Assembly: GCF_036388275.1 (NCBI RefSeq)
Contig: NZ_DASVSF010000110.1
Coordinates: forward strand, 216,543-280,542
Reading direction: 5' to 3'
DNA from: Longimicrobium sp.
GTDB lineage: Bacteria; Gemmatimonadota; Gemmatimonadetes; Longimicrobiales; Longimicrobiaceae
DNA length: 64,000 nt
Shown here: positions 8,392 to 17,021 of the stretch, piece after piece
Position numbering within the stretch: position 1 is the first letter of the stretch
How the letters are laid out: the number at the start of each line of letters is the position of its first letter
Translations under genes and position numbers: made by a program
The notes under the pieces: model-generated
Told to the model about the DNA's origin: nothing
Database searches by the model: none
Seen by the model: only the letters and a program-made list of their open reading frames with translations

Positions 8392-9527
8392 GGCCCTGGG
8401 CGGTGGTGGCGGGCGACTTCGTCCGCACGGGGGGAATGGACGCGGCCAACCACGCGCTGGCCGGCTGGCTGGCGCGCAGCGGGCGCGAGACGCACGTGGT
8501 GGCGCATCGCGTGGCCGACGACCTCGTCCACGAGCCCAACCTGCACGTTCACCACGTTCCCCGGCCGCTGGGAAGCCACCTGCTGGGCTTTCCGCTGCTG
8601 GACCGGGCCGGCCGGCGCGCCGCGCGCACGCTGGCGGGCCGCGACCCCGCGGTGCTGGGGAACGGCGGCAACACGCGGGCGGCGGGCGCGGTGTGGCTTC
8701 ACTACGTCCACGCCGCGTACGAGCCGCGCGTGGCGGGGCGGCCGTTGCGGCGCGGCATCGACCGCCTGGCCCGGCGGAGCGCGCTGGCCGACGAAGCCCG
8801 GGCCGTGCGCAGCGCCCGGGTGATCGTCGCCAACTCGCGCCTGACCGCGCGGCACGCCACCGAGCTGCTGGGCGGCGACCCGGCCGCGGTTCACGTCGTC
8901 TACTACGGCACCGACGGAGACCGATTCCGTCCGCCGTCGCCGGACGAGCGTCGGGCCGCGCGCGGGGCGCTGGGGTGGAACGACGACGTTCCGGCCGTCG
9001 CCTTCGTGGGCGCCCTGGGCGACCGGCGGAAGGGGTTCGACACGCTGTTCGAGGCGTGGCGGCTGTTGTCTGCCGGCGGATCGTGGGATGCGCGGCTGGC
9101 CGTCGCGGGCGCGGGCAGCGAGCTGGACCGCTGGCGCCGCCGCGCGGCGGAGGCGGGGCTGGCGGACCGCATCCAGTTCCTGGGATTTCACCCCGACGTG
9201 CGCCGCCTGCTGTGGGCCGCCGACGCCCTGGCCTCGCCCACGCGGTACGAGGCGTACGGGCTGGCCGTGCAGGAGGCCGTCTGCTGCGGCCTTCCCGTGC
9301 TGGTCAGCGAGGCGGCCGGCGTGGCGGAGCGCATCGGGGGCGAGGCGCGCCGGCTGCTGATTCCCGACCCGGACGACGCGGAGGGCGTGGCCGGGCGGCT
9401 GCGCGCGTGGCGGGACGGGTTGGAGGGGCATCGCTCCGCCGCGCTGGCGCTCTCCGCGCAGATGCGTCTCTGGACCTGGGACGACATGGCGCGGTCCATC
9501 GCCCAGCGGGTGGAGGCGGCCCGATGA
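8388..9527 (+). CDS. GT4-family glycosyltransferase
   Basis: 379 residues. N-terminal glycine loop around VRTGGMDAANHALAGWL, then an LHYVHAAYE segment, and the donor-site motif EAYGLAVQEAVCCGLPV near residues 288-304. The GTG start overlaps the upstream stop by four bases (GTGA), and its own stop overlaps the ATG of the methyltransferase, so three genes in a row are coupled. Presumed to extend the lipid-linked oligosaccharide; sugar specificity is unknown. Confidence 0.88.
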   Translation: MRPWAVVAGDFVRTGGMDAANHALAGWLARSGRETHVVAHRVADDLVHEPNLHVHHVPRPLGSHLLGFPLLDRAGRRAARTLAGRDPAVLGNGGNTRAAGAVWLHYVHAAYEPRVAGRPLRRGIDRLARRSALADEARAVRSARVIVANSRLTARHATELLGGDPAAVHVVYYGTDGDRFRPPSPDERRAARGALGWNDDVPAVAFVGALGDRRKGFDTLFEAWRLLSAGGSWDARLAVAGAGSELDRWRRRAAEAGLADRIQFLGFHPDVRRLLWAADALASPTRYEAYGLAVQEAVCCGLPVLVSEAAGVAERIGGEARRLLIPDPDDAEGVAGRLRAWRDGLEGHRSAALALSAQMRLWTWDDMARSIAQRVEAAR

Positions 9528-10465
9528 CGCAGTCGACGGAGTCGATGCAGCCCGGTGGATTCGCCCTGGTGGATGCGTGCTGGGTCTGCGGCGCGCGTGC
9601 GCTGGCGCCCGTGACGCGTGCCATCTTCGAGTTCGAGGGGTACCGCGAGCAGGATCCCGGGCTGGCGGCGTACACGGGCGCGACGGTGGACCTGGTGCGC
9701 TGCGCCGGGTGCGGCTTCGGCCAGCCCCGCGCCATGCCCACGCTGCCGGACTACTTCGGGCGGATGTACGACCAGCGCTGGTCCGACGAGTGGATCGACT
9801 CGGAGTTCCACTCCACGGCCAAGGACGCCATCTTCCGCGAGGTGCTGCGCGACCTGGCGGCTCGTGTGCCCGCGGGGGAGCGGACGCTGCTGGACCTGGG
9901 GGCGCACGTGGGGCGCTTCATCCACCTGGCCGCGCGGGCCGGCTGGCGCGCGGAGGGCGTGGAGCTGAATCCGCGCACCTCCGCCTACGCCGCCCGCGCC
10001 ACGGGCCTTCCCGTCCACCGCGCGGACCTGCGCGACCTGGCGGAGGAGGGGCGCCGATACGCCGCGGTGACGCTGACGGACGTGCTGGAGCACATCCCCG
10101 AGCCGGTGGGGGCGCTGCAGGCCGTGCGGCGGGTGGTCGCGCCGGGGGGGTGGGTGGCGGTAAAGGTACCCCACGGCCCCAACCAGTTGCGCAAGGAGCT
10201 GCTGCGCGCCCGGCTGCGGCCCGGCTACCGGCCCACGGTGGCCGACAACCTGGTGCACGTGTCGCACTTCACCCCGCGCGCGCTGGCGATCGCGCTGGAG
10301 CGGGCGGGATTCGTGGACGTGCAGGTGCGCCCGGCCGCGCCGGAGCTGTTCGGATCGCGGCCCAGCCGGGCCGGGCGCCTGGCGGCCTACGCCGCCTCGC
10401 GGGTGCTGGGCCCCTCGTCGCCGCTGGCCCTGAACCTCCAGGCGTACGCCAGGGCGGGGGATTAG
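9524..10465 (+). CDS. SAM-dependent methyltransferase with N-terminal zinc-ribbon-like cysteines
   Basis: 313 residues. Cys19, Cys22, Cys60 and Cys63 form two CxxC pairs ahead of a class I methyltransferase domain. SAM loop LLDLGAHVGRFIHLAA lies near 122-137, and the post-loop DVLEHIPEP segment and PGG turn follow. This layout matches sugar-modifying methyltransferases of polysaccharide loci (zinc-binding N-terminus, Methyltransf_23-like core). The ATG overlaps the upstream stop (ATGA). The target is probably a nucleotide-linked or lipid-linked sugar, by context only. Confidence 0.82.
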   Translation: MTQSTESMQPGGFALVDACWVCGARALAPVTRAIFEFEGYREQDPGLAAYTGATVDLVRCAGCGFGQPRAMPTLPDYFGRMYDQRWSDEWIDSEFHSTAKDAIFREVLRDLAARVPAGERTLLDLGAHVGRFIHLAARAGWRAEGVELNPRTSAYAARATGLPVHRADLRDLAEEGRRYAAVTLTDVLEHIPEPVGALQAVRRVVAPGGWVAVKVPHGPNQLRKELLRARLRPGYRPTVADNLVHVSHFTPRALAIALERAGFVDVQVRPAAPELFGSRPSRAGRLAAYAASRVLGPSSPLALNLQAYARAGD

Positions 10466-10535
10466 GGGGATCGAAGCGGCGACGGGCGGTAGATTCGTGG
10501 CGAACGGATGGGGTGTGGGTCCCGGCTGTGCTGGG

Positions 10536-10716
10536 GCGAATGAATTCGCTGCAACAACCACACGAAGTCTGCCTTCGCAGACTGGCTTGCTCGAGTGTGG
10601 GTGGAAGCCCGGAGCGCGGCCATGGCCTGGTGCAGTTCTCCCCCTCTCCCGCTCGCGGGAGAGGGGGCCGGGGGGAGAGGGCAGCCGCGGACTGCGCCGG
10701 CCCAGGTCGAGACGCC
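10536..10716. repeat. Intergenic repeat modules A and B
   Basis: Module A (10536-10589) contains the near-palindrome CGAATGAATTCG and a second hairpin AGTCTGC/GCAGACT. Module B (about 10639-10716) has hairpin arms CCCCCTCTCCCGC/GCGGGAGAGGGGG followed by a G-rich run. Module B overlaps the 5' end of the following glycosyltransferase frame. Confidence 0.8.
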
Positions 10717-11623
10717 TCAAGCCGGTGAGGGACCCCCGCCGCGCGCACCGGAGCTGACGGTCGTCATCGCCACGCACAACAACCAGCCCGTGCTGCAGCA
10801 GGGGCTGGAAAGCTGGGCCCGTTACGCCGCCGGTCAGCCGGTGGAAATCGTCGTGGTCGAGGACGGCTGCACCGACGGCACCCGCGAGTACCTCGCCGGC
10901 CTGGTCGCCGGCGGCTGGAAAGGGCCGCCGCTGCGCGTCATCCACGAGAACGACGCGCACGAGCTGGTGTGCACCAACCGTGGCCTCGCCGACGCCCGCG
11001 CGCCGCTGGTGATGAGCTGGCACGACGACATGTTCCTGCTCGCCGGGTGGTTCATCCCCGAGCTGATCGCCACCTTTCGCGCCTACGACGACATCGGCCT
11101 GCTCGCGCTCAGCCGCGGGCTGACGTTTTCCCCCGTGGACGAGCCCGTGCGCACCTGGGACGACACCGTGGACTGGCGCCGCGTGCAGAGCACCATCGGG
11201 CCGCCGCCGCTCAACTGGGTGCGGCTGAACGAGGTGGACGGCGTGGTGCGGCCCTGGGTGGTGCGCAAGGCGTGCACGGACCGCGTGGGCGTGCTGGACC
11301 CGGCCTTTCGCCCCACCGAGTGGGACGAGTCGGACCTGTGCTATCGCATCAGGGCCGCGGGGTGGCGGGTGGCGGCGCATGGCTATGAGCGCGACGAAGC
11401 GTACGTGCACCAGCTGAGCACCACCTACGCCCGCACGCCGTCCGCCGGGCGGCAGGCCATCGGGCTTCGCAACGGGCTGCTCTTCTACGAGCGCTGGAGC
11501 GACGCCATCCGCCGCGAGCACGGCAGGCCACGCAAGTCGTGGCGCCGCCGGGCCACGGCGCAGGGGTGGGCGGCGGCGCTGCGGCAGGTTGCGCGCTACG
11601 CCGCCGGCCGGCGCACCGCGTGA
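10622..11623 (+). CDS. GT2-family glycosyltransferase whose 5' end runs through a repeat
   Basis: The conserved GT-A domain begins with ELTVVIATHNNQPVLQQGL, then has the nucleotide-binding EDGCTDGT stretch, a metal-site-like WHDDMF and a DESDLCYRIRAAGW acceptor-site segment. That makes it an inverting GT2 enzyme, probably cytosolic. No ATG, GTG or TTG exists in frame between the conserved domain and intergenic module B, so the only available starts (ATG 10622, GTG 10595) lie in or before repeat DNA, giving about 40 residues of repeat-encoded N-terminus. A CTG start directly at the domain is the alternative. The stop overlaps the flippase GTG. Confidence 0.82.
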   Translation: MAWCSSPPLPLAGEGAGGRGQPRTAPAQVETPQAGEGPPPRAPELTVVIATHNNQPVLQQGLESWARYAAGQPVEIVVVEDGCTDGTREYLAGLVAGGWKGPPLRVIHENDAHELVCTNRGLADARAPLVMSWHDDMFLLAGWFIPELIATFRAYDDIGLLALSRGLTFSPVDEPVRTWDDTVDWRRVQSTIGPPPLNWVRLNEVDGVVRPWVVRKACTDRVGVLDPAFRPTEWDESDLCYRIRAAGWRVAAHGYERDEAYVHQLSTTYARTPSAGRQAIGLRNGLLFYERWSDAIRREHGRPRKSWRRRATAQGWAAALRQVARYAAGRRTA

Positions 11624-13230
11624 GCCGCACCCGTCGCGCGGGAATCGCCGCCACCTTCGGCTACCTGCAGTTCGGGGTGGCGCTGGCGGCGGGGATCCTG
11701 GTGGTTCCGTTCGTCCTGTCGCGCGTGGGCGCCGAGCCGTACGGCGTCTGGCTGGGCTTCGGCGAGCTGGTGGCGTATTCGGCCATGGCCGACCTGGGCG
11801 TGCTGGCGGTGCTCCCCTGGCTGGTGGCCGAGGCGGACGGGCGCGCCGACCGCGACGAGATGCGCGGGCTGGTGGCCACCGGCGGCCTGGCGGCGATCCT
11901 GGCGGCCGTGCTCTTCGCCGCCTTGAGCCTGGCGCTGCTGACCCTTGCCCCGGGCCTTACGGGGGTCACGCCGGAACAGCGGGCGACGGTGATGAAGCCG
12001 CTGCTGTTCCTGGTGGCGGGAACGGCGGCTGTGTACCCCGTCCGCGTCTTCCACTCGGTGCTCCTGGGCCTGCAGGACGTCACCTTCCTGGGCATGCTGG
12101 GCATCGCCCAGTCCGCGCTGAACGTGGTGCTGCTGGTGGTGCTGCTGGCCGCCGGGCAGGGGCTGTACGCACTGGCCGCCGCGGCGACCATCCCTGCGCT
12201 GGTGTCCGGAGTCGCCAGCCTGGTTCGGCTGTGGACCATCGCTCCCGACCTGTTGCGCGGATGGCGTCTTCCGACCGCGCGGCGGCTGGGGGACGTGACG
12301 GTGCAGGGCATCGGCGCCTGGACGGGCGGGCTGGGGTGGCGGATGGTGTCGGCCAGCAGCACGCTGATCCTGCTGTCCGTGGCCGGCCCCGCCGCGGCGG
12401 TCACCTTCGCCCTCACGGCGCGCCTGGGCGACGTGCTGACGCAGATGAGCTGGCAGATGCCCGACGCGGGGCTCGTGGGGCTAGCGCAGCTGCGGGGCGA
12501 GGGCAACCGCGAGCGCACCAACGAGGTCGTCGTTTCCATCTTCCGCCTGACGCTGATCGGCTCGGGGGCGGTGGCGTGTTCGGTGCTGGCCTTCAACCCC
12601 AGCTTCGTCGCGCTGTGGGTGGGGCCCGACCGGTTCGCGGGGCTGGTGACCAACGCGCTGCTCGCCGCCGGGGTGCTGTCGCTGTCGCTGGGGCACGCCG
12701 TGTTCGTGACGGCCAGCACGCTGGGCGCCCGGGTGCAGATCGGCGCCGTCTCCATCGCCCAGGGCATCGTCCACGTGCTTGCCGCCATCTGGCTGGGGCG
12801 CCAGTTCGGCACCGCGGGCGTGGCGGCGGCGGGGGTCATCGGCACGGCGGCGGTGGCGTACCCGCTGGGAATGCGGTACCTGCACCAGGTGACGGGGCTC
12901 GGCTCGACCGCCCTTTGGCGGCGCGCGCTGGGCCCGTGGAGCGCCCGCGCGGCGGTGTTGTTTCTGCTGGGGCTGGGCGTGGGGATCATGGGATGGAGGG
13001 CGTCGGTGTGGCCCCCGCTGATGGCGGCTCCCGTGCTGGGCGTCCTCTACCTCTGGGCGATGAGGCCGCTGTACGCCGGCCTGCCGCTTCCCGAACGCGT
13101 GCGCCCCGTGCTGGTGCACCTGCGGCTGCTTCCGCCTGATGCCGTATCACCTTTCACGTCGCCGCCGGACGAGGTCGTGGACATCGAGCCGGCGGACGCG
13201 GGGCCGCACCCTGCACCACGAGTGAGCTGA
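11620..13230 (+). CDS. Wzx-like polysaccharide flippase (MATE/MVF superfamily)
   Basis: 536 residues with about twelve to fourteen hydrophobic helices and short loops, beginning with a helix typical of the polysaccharide_synt family (ATFGYLQFGVALAAGILVVP) and containing GAEPYGVWLGFGE after the first helix pair. It should move the undecaprenyl-linked repeat unit across the inner membrane. The start is GTG at 11620, overlapping the GT2 stop. The C-terminal 40 residues are acidic and probably cytosolic. It is the last gene before the hicBA interruption. Confidence 0.82.
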   Translation: MSRTRRAGIAATFGYLQFGVALAAGILVVPFVLSRVGAEPYGVWLGFGELVAYSAMADLGVLAVLPWLVAEADGRADRDEMRGLVATGGLAAILAAVLFAALSLALLTLAPGLTGVTPEQRATVMKPLLFLVAGTAAVYPVRVFHSVLLGLQDVTFLGMLGIAQSALNVVLLVVLLAAGQGLYALAAAATIPALVSGVASLVRLWTIAPDLLRGWRLPTARRLGDVTVQGIGAWTGGLGWRMVSASSTLILLSVAGPAAAVTFALTARLGDVLTQMSWQMPDAGLVGLAQLRGEGNRERTNEVVVSIFRLTLIGSGAVACSVLAFNPSFVALWVGPDRFAGLVTNALLAAGVLSLSLGHAVFVTASTLGARVQIGAVSIAQGIVHVLAAIWLGRQFGTAGVAAAGVIGTAAVAYPLGMRYLHQVTGLGSTALWRRALGPWSARAAVLFLLGLGVGIMGWRASVWPPLMAAPVLGVLYLWAMRPLYAGLPLPERVRPVLVHLRLLPPDAVSPFTSPPDEVVDIEPADAGPHPAPRVS

Positions 13231-13253
13231 ATGACGCCGACCAGGAGGAACGA

Positions 13254-13460
13254 ATGACTGAACTGATTTTCGTCGTCGAAGAGCGAGAAGAGGGCGGGTA
13301 CCGTGCTCGCGCACTGGGAGAATCCATCTTCACCGAAGGAGACACGCTCGCAGAACTGCGGGAGATGGTCCGAGATGCGGTGCGCTGCCACTTCGATGAA
13401 CACGAGGGTCCGAGCGTGATCCGGCTGCATTTCACGCGGGACGAGGTGCTGGCCGCGTGA
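13254..13460 (+). CDS. hicB: HicB-like antitoxin
   Basis: 68 residues with a strong AGGAGG Shine-Dalgarno 5 nt before the ATG. It reads as the short HicB partner fold: FVVEEREEGGYRARALGESIFTEGDTL resembles the partially degraded RNase-H-like beta-sheet of HicB (family pattern of a glycine-rich hairpin followed by GDTLEEAL), then a helix. It lacks a C-terminal DNA-binding domain. Its stop overlaps the hicA ATG or GTG region (13457-13460). The antitoxin-first order is seen in many hicBA loci. It sits as a cargo module inside the polysaccharide locus. Confidence 0.75.
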   Translation: MTELIFVVEEREEGGYRARALGESIFTEGDTLAELREMVRDAVRCHFDEHEGPSVIRLHFTRDEVLAA

Positions 13461-13692
13461 AACTCCCACGCGACATCGACGGACAGCAACTCACCCGAGC
13501 GCTTCGGCGGCTGGGCTACGAGACCGTGCGCCAGAAGGGCAGTCACATCCGACTCAACATAACGGCGTCCATAGCGTCACGGTTCCCGCCCACAGGCCGA
13601 TCACCGTGGGAACCCTCGCAGCAATCCTCGACGGCATCGCCGATCATTTCGAGATCAGCCGAGACGAACTGCTGACTCGGCTGTTTGGATAA
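13457..13692 (+). pseudogene. hicA: HicA-like mRNA interferase, frameshifted
   Basis: The first frame gives MKLPRDIDGQQLTRALRR, then LGYETVRQKGSHIRL, the classic HicA N-terminus with the G-S-H catalytic histidine near residue 32. After base 13558 this frame loses similarity and stops at 13675. The next frame, from 13564, continues as GVHSVTVPAHRPITVGTLAA and then ILDGIADHFEISRDELLTRLFG, ending at TAA 13690-13692, an excellent HicA C-terminus. One missing base at about 13559-13561 (AT[n]AACGGC) would restore a protein of about 78 residues. It is either a real inactivating frameshift or an assembly error. Confidence 0.85.
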
Positions 13693-13717
13693 TGACTCTG
13701 GACCGCGAGCGCGCCGG

Positions 13718-14554
13718 ATGACGCCGATCGAGACCGCCGAGGGACACGCGTACCGCCGGCGCTCGCCGCTGGAAGTGGTGGGTGCGGTCGTGGCGCGCCT
13801 GGTTCCCGAGAGTGGTCCCCGGCGCTGGCTGCGCGGCGCGTACCACGCCCTGCTGGGCGGCGGACGCGGCGTGGAATCGGTGCTCCCCGGCGGGGAACGG
13901 GTGCGCGTGCTTCCCGAGTACCGGTTCGTCAGCTGGAACCACGTGGAGTACGCCGCCTTTCGCGCCGCCGCCGCGCCGGGCGGGGTGGCGCTGGACGTGG
14001 GCGCCAACGCCGGCGCCTATGCGCTGCTCTTCGGGCAGTGGGTGCGGCCCGGCGGACGGGTGTTCGCCTTCGAGCCGTCGCCCGAGGCGTTCGAGGGGCT
14101 GCGCCGGCACGTGGAGCTGAACGGGCTGGCCGACGTGGTGGCGCCGGTGCGCGCCGCCGTGTCGGACATGGCGGGAACGGCGGCCCTGATCGGCGCGGGG
14201 CACCATGGGACGAGCCGGCTGGCCGCCGCGGGCGAGGCGGGGACCCAAACGGTGGAGACGGTGACGATCGACGCGTTCTGCGCCGCGCATGGCATCACCC
14301 CCACGCTGATCAAGATCGACGTGGAGGGCTTCGAGCTGGAGGCGCTGCGCGGCGCGCGCCAGACCATCGCCCGGGCAGGCGCGGGGCTGGCGCTGTTCGT
14401 GGAGATGCACCCCACCGTCTGGCGCGAGCGCGGCCTGTCCGCCGACGAGGTGAGGGCCGAACTCCGCCTGCAGGGGCTGCGGGCGGAGCCGCTGCGCGAC
14501 GTGGACGATCCCTGGGCGCTGGAGGGCGAGTGCCTGCGCCTGGTGCGGGCGTGA
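13718..14554 (+). CDS. FkbM-family methyltransferase
   Basis: 278 residues from ATG 13718 (an upstream in-frame TTG at 13685 overlaps the hicA remnant and is less likely). SAM-binding loop VALDVGANAGAYALLFG near residues 90-106, a FAFEPSPEAF acidic strand, and the FkbM hallmark LIKIDVEGFELEAL near 205-218. FkbM enzymes O-methylate sugars or polyketides; here a sugar of the exported polysaccharide is the natural substrate by context. It reopens the polysaccharide locus after the hicBA module. Confidence 0.85.
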   Translation: MTPIETAEGHAYRRRSPLEVVGAVVARLVPESGPRRWLRGAYHALLGGGRGVESVLPGGERVRVLPEYRFVSWNHVEYAAFRAAAAPGGVALDVGANAGAYALLFGQWVRPGGRVFAFEPSPEAFEGLRRHVELNGLADVVAPVRAAVSDMAGTAALIGAGHHGTSRLAAAGEAGTQTVETVTIDAFCAAHGITPTLIKIDVEGFELEALRGARQTIARAGAGLALFVEMHPTVWRERGLSADEVRAELRLQGLRAEPLRDVDDPWALEGECLRLVRA

Positions 14555-14576
14555 GCGCCCGCCGGGCCGCGTAAGC

Positions 14577-15782
14577 GTGCGCATCCTTTTCGCGAACGAC
14601 GGCATCGGCGACGCGGGCGGCGTTCAGGCCTACCTCGCGGCCGTGATGCCGGGGCTGGAGGCCCGCGGGCACGACGTCGCGTTCCTTCACCAGGATCGCC
14701 CCCGCCCCGACGCGCCATCGCCCGCACCGGCCGGGGCACCTCACTTCGGCATCGAGGAGCGGGGGATGGACGCCGCCCTGGCCGACGCGCTGGCGTGGGC
14801 GCCGGACGTGGCGTTCGTCCACAACATGCGCCCGCTGGAGGTGGACTGGCGGCTGGCGGATTCGGTGCCCGTCGTCAAGTTCATGCACGGCTACTTCGGC
14901 ACCTGCGTCAGCGGGCAGAAGGCGCACCTGTGGCCGCGTCCGCAGACCTGCGGAAAGCCGCTGGGGCCCGGCTGCCTGGCCATCTACGGCCCCCGCCGCT
15001 GCGGCCGGCTGCGCCTGGGCTACGTGGCGCGCCAGTACCGCTGGGCCAACGAGCAGAACGAGCTCTTCAGCGAGTACGCCGCGGTGGTGACCGCCAGCCG
15101 CCACATGCGCGACGAATACGTGCGGAACGGCGCTCCCGCCGAGCGCGTGCACGCCCTTCCGCTCTTTCCCACGCTGGGGGGCTACTCGGTGGACCCGCCG
15201 GAGGGGTTTCGCGTTGCGTTCCTCGGGCGAATGACGCCGGTGAAGGGCGGCGACCTGCTCATCCGCGCCGCGGCGCAGGCGAAGGAGCAGACGGGAGCCG
15301 CCATCGCCCTGACGATGGCGGGCGACGGCCCGCGGCGCGCGGAGTGGGCGCGACTGGCCGCCTCGCTGGGCGTGGACGCCGACTTTCCGGGCTGGGTGGG
15401 AGAGGCGGACAAGGCGGAGCTGCTGCGGTCCGCGTCGCTGCTGGCCGTCCCCAGCGTCTGGCCGGAGCCGTTCGGGCTGGTGGGGCTGGAGGCCGGGGTG
15501 TTCGGCGTGCCCTCGATCGCCTTCGACGTGGGCGGGATCGGCGAGTGGCTATCCGATGGCGTGAACGGAATCCTGGTCTCCGGCGATCCACCCACGGCCG
15601 ATTCCTTGGCTGCGGGGCTGGTGAGCGCGGTTCGCCACCCGGGCGCGTTACGAGGCATGCGTGCCGGCGCGCGCCTGGCCGCGGAACGCATGTCGCTCAT
15701 CCGCCACCTGGACTCCGTGGAGCGCGTGCTGGCCGAGGCCGCCGGCCAGGGCGTGTTCGCCAGCCTGCCTCCCGGCACCTGA
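14577..15782 (+). CDS. GT4-family glycosyltransferase with cysteine-rich insert
   Basis: 401 residues, GTG start. N-terminal loop FANDGIGDAGGVQAYLAAV, HGYFGTC segment near residue 100, and donor-site motif WPEPFGLVGLEAGVFGVPS near 294-312. Between residues about 108 and 143 it has four cysteines (GTC, QTCGKPLGPGC, RRCGR), a pattern known from a subgroup of GT4 enzymes and possibly a structural zinc or disulfide site. Cytosolic; sugar specificity unknown. Confidence 0.85.
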   Translation: MRILFANDGIGDAGGVQAYLAAVMPGLEARGHDVAFLHQDRPRPDAPSPAPAGAPHFGIEERGMDAALADALAWAPDVAFVHNMRPLEVDWRLADSVPVVKFMHGYFGTCVSGQKAHLWPRPQTCGKPLGPGCLAIYGPRRCGRLRLGYVARQYRWANEQNELFSEYAAVVTASRHMRDEYVRNGAPAERVHALPLFPTLGGYSVDPPEGFRVAFLGRMTPVKGGDLLIRAAAQAKEQTGAAIALTMAGDGPRRAEWARLAASLGVDADFPGWVGEADKAELLRSASLLAVPSVWPEPFGLVGLEAGVFGVPSIAFDVGGIGEWLSDGVNGILVSGDPPTADSLAAGLVSAVRHPGALRGMRAGARLAAERMSLIRHLDSVERVLAEAAGQGVFASLPPGT

Positions 15783-15821
15783 CGCCTCCGTTTCGGCGCT
15801 GACCCCAATCCACCTTCGCGC

Positions 15822-17021
15822 GTGACTGAAAAGCCAGCCTGGCACCTGCTCACGGGCGAGTATCCGCCGGACCGAGGCGGCATCGGCGACTACACGCGCC
15901 TGCTTGCGCGGGCGCTGGCGGACCACGGGCGCCAGGTGCACGTGTGGACGCCATCCGCCGCATCCGCCGCATCCGCCGCATCCGCCGCGTCCGACAGCGA
16001 GGCCGACGGTGTCGCGGTGCACGCGATGGGCGGGGTGGGGGGGGACGCACTTCGGCGGCTGGGCGAGGCGCTGGACCGGCATCCCGCTCCCCGGCGGCTG
16101 TTGGTGCAGTACGCCCCGCAGGCGTGGGGGATGCGCGGAATGAACCTGCCGTTCACACGGTGGCTGCTCGCGCGCCGCCGCGCGGGCGACGACGTGCGGG
16201 TGATGTTTCACGAGCCGTACTTCCCCTTCGGCTGGCAGCGGCCGCAGCGCAACCTGCTGGCGGCTATCAATCGGCTGATGGCGAGGACGCTGCTCCGCGC
16301 CAGCACTCGCGCGTACGTCTCCACGCGCGTGTGGGAACCGCTGCTCGCGGCCCTGGCGCCCCCGGGGCTCACCTTCACGGTTCTCCCCATCCCATCCACG
16401 ATTCCCGTCGTCGACGATCCCGAACGGGTTGCGCGCATCCGGCAGGAAGTGGGCGCTGGACGGCCGATTGTCGCGCACTTCGGCACCTATGGCGACCAGA
16501 TCGGGCCTGCCCTGACGCGAGCGCTCCAGGCGCTGATCGGGTATCGTCCGGACGCCCGCATCCTGCTGCTGGGCAACCGCGGCCCCGACTTCGCCGCTCG
16601 GCTGCGTGCAATCGATGAACGGTTCCGCGACAACGTGGTCGCGCCCGGCTATCAATCCCCCGACGACGTTTCTGTTCATCTCCAGGCGGCTGGCGTCGCC
16701 ATTCAGCCGTACCCGGACGGGGCCGACACGCGTCGGACGACGCTGATGGCGTGCCTGGCGAACGGGGTGCCGACGGTTACGACGCGCGGACCTGGCTGTG
16801 GCAGCATCATCTTTAGCCTGGCCGTGTCCCACGCGGCGCCCGGTGACGCGGAGGCACAGGGCGAGCGCGCCGCCAGCCTGCTGACATCCGCACACCTGCT
16901 CCTCGAAAGCGGCGACCTCGACGAATTGCGGGCCAACGTGCGCGCCTTCTACCAGCGGGAGTTTGGAATCGGGCGCACGGTGGAGCGCCTGCTGGCGGAT
17001 GAAGACGGCGGGGCAGCGTGA
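15822..17021 (+). CDS. Glycosyltransferase-like protein with an Ala-Ser repeat
   Basis: 399 residues from GTG 15822. The opening LTGEYPPDRGGIGDYTRLLA is the GT-B acceptor-domain loop. The C-terminal half has PDGADTRRTTLMACLANGVP near residue 296 in place of the usual E-x7-E, so the canonical donor-site glutamates are not obvious. Residues about 44-56 are Ala-Ala-Ser repeats encoded by a 9-bp tandem repeat. The stop overlaps the next GTG (GTGA). It may be an active but divergent transferase or a non-catalytic partner. Confidence 0.72.
   Translation: MTEKPAWHLLTGEYPPDRGGIGDYTRLLARALADHGRQVHVWTPSAASAASAASAASDSEADGVAVHAMGGVGGDALRRLGEALDRHPAPRRLLVQYAPQAWGMRGMNLPFTRWLLARRRAGDDVRVMFHEPYFPFGWQRPQRNLLAAINRLMARTLLRASTRAYVSTRVWEPLLAALAPPGLTFTVLPIPSTIPVVDDPERVARIRQEVGAGRPIVAHFGTYGDQIGPALTRALQALIGYRPDARILLLGNRGPDFAARLRAIDERFRDNVVAPGYQSPDDVSVHLQAAGVAIQPYPDGADTRRTTLMACLANGVPTVTTRGPGCGSIIFSLAVSHAAPGDAEAQGERAASLLTSAHLLLESGDLDELRANVRAFYQREFGIGRTVERLLADEDGGAA
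15952..15987 (+). repeat. 9-bp tandem repeat inside a glycosyltransferase gene
   Basis: Four exact copies of CATCCGCCG, with a degenerate fifth following. The unit is a multiple of three, so copy-number change would lengthen an Ala-Ala-Ser linker without breaking the frame. Confidence 0.85.
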
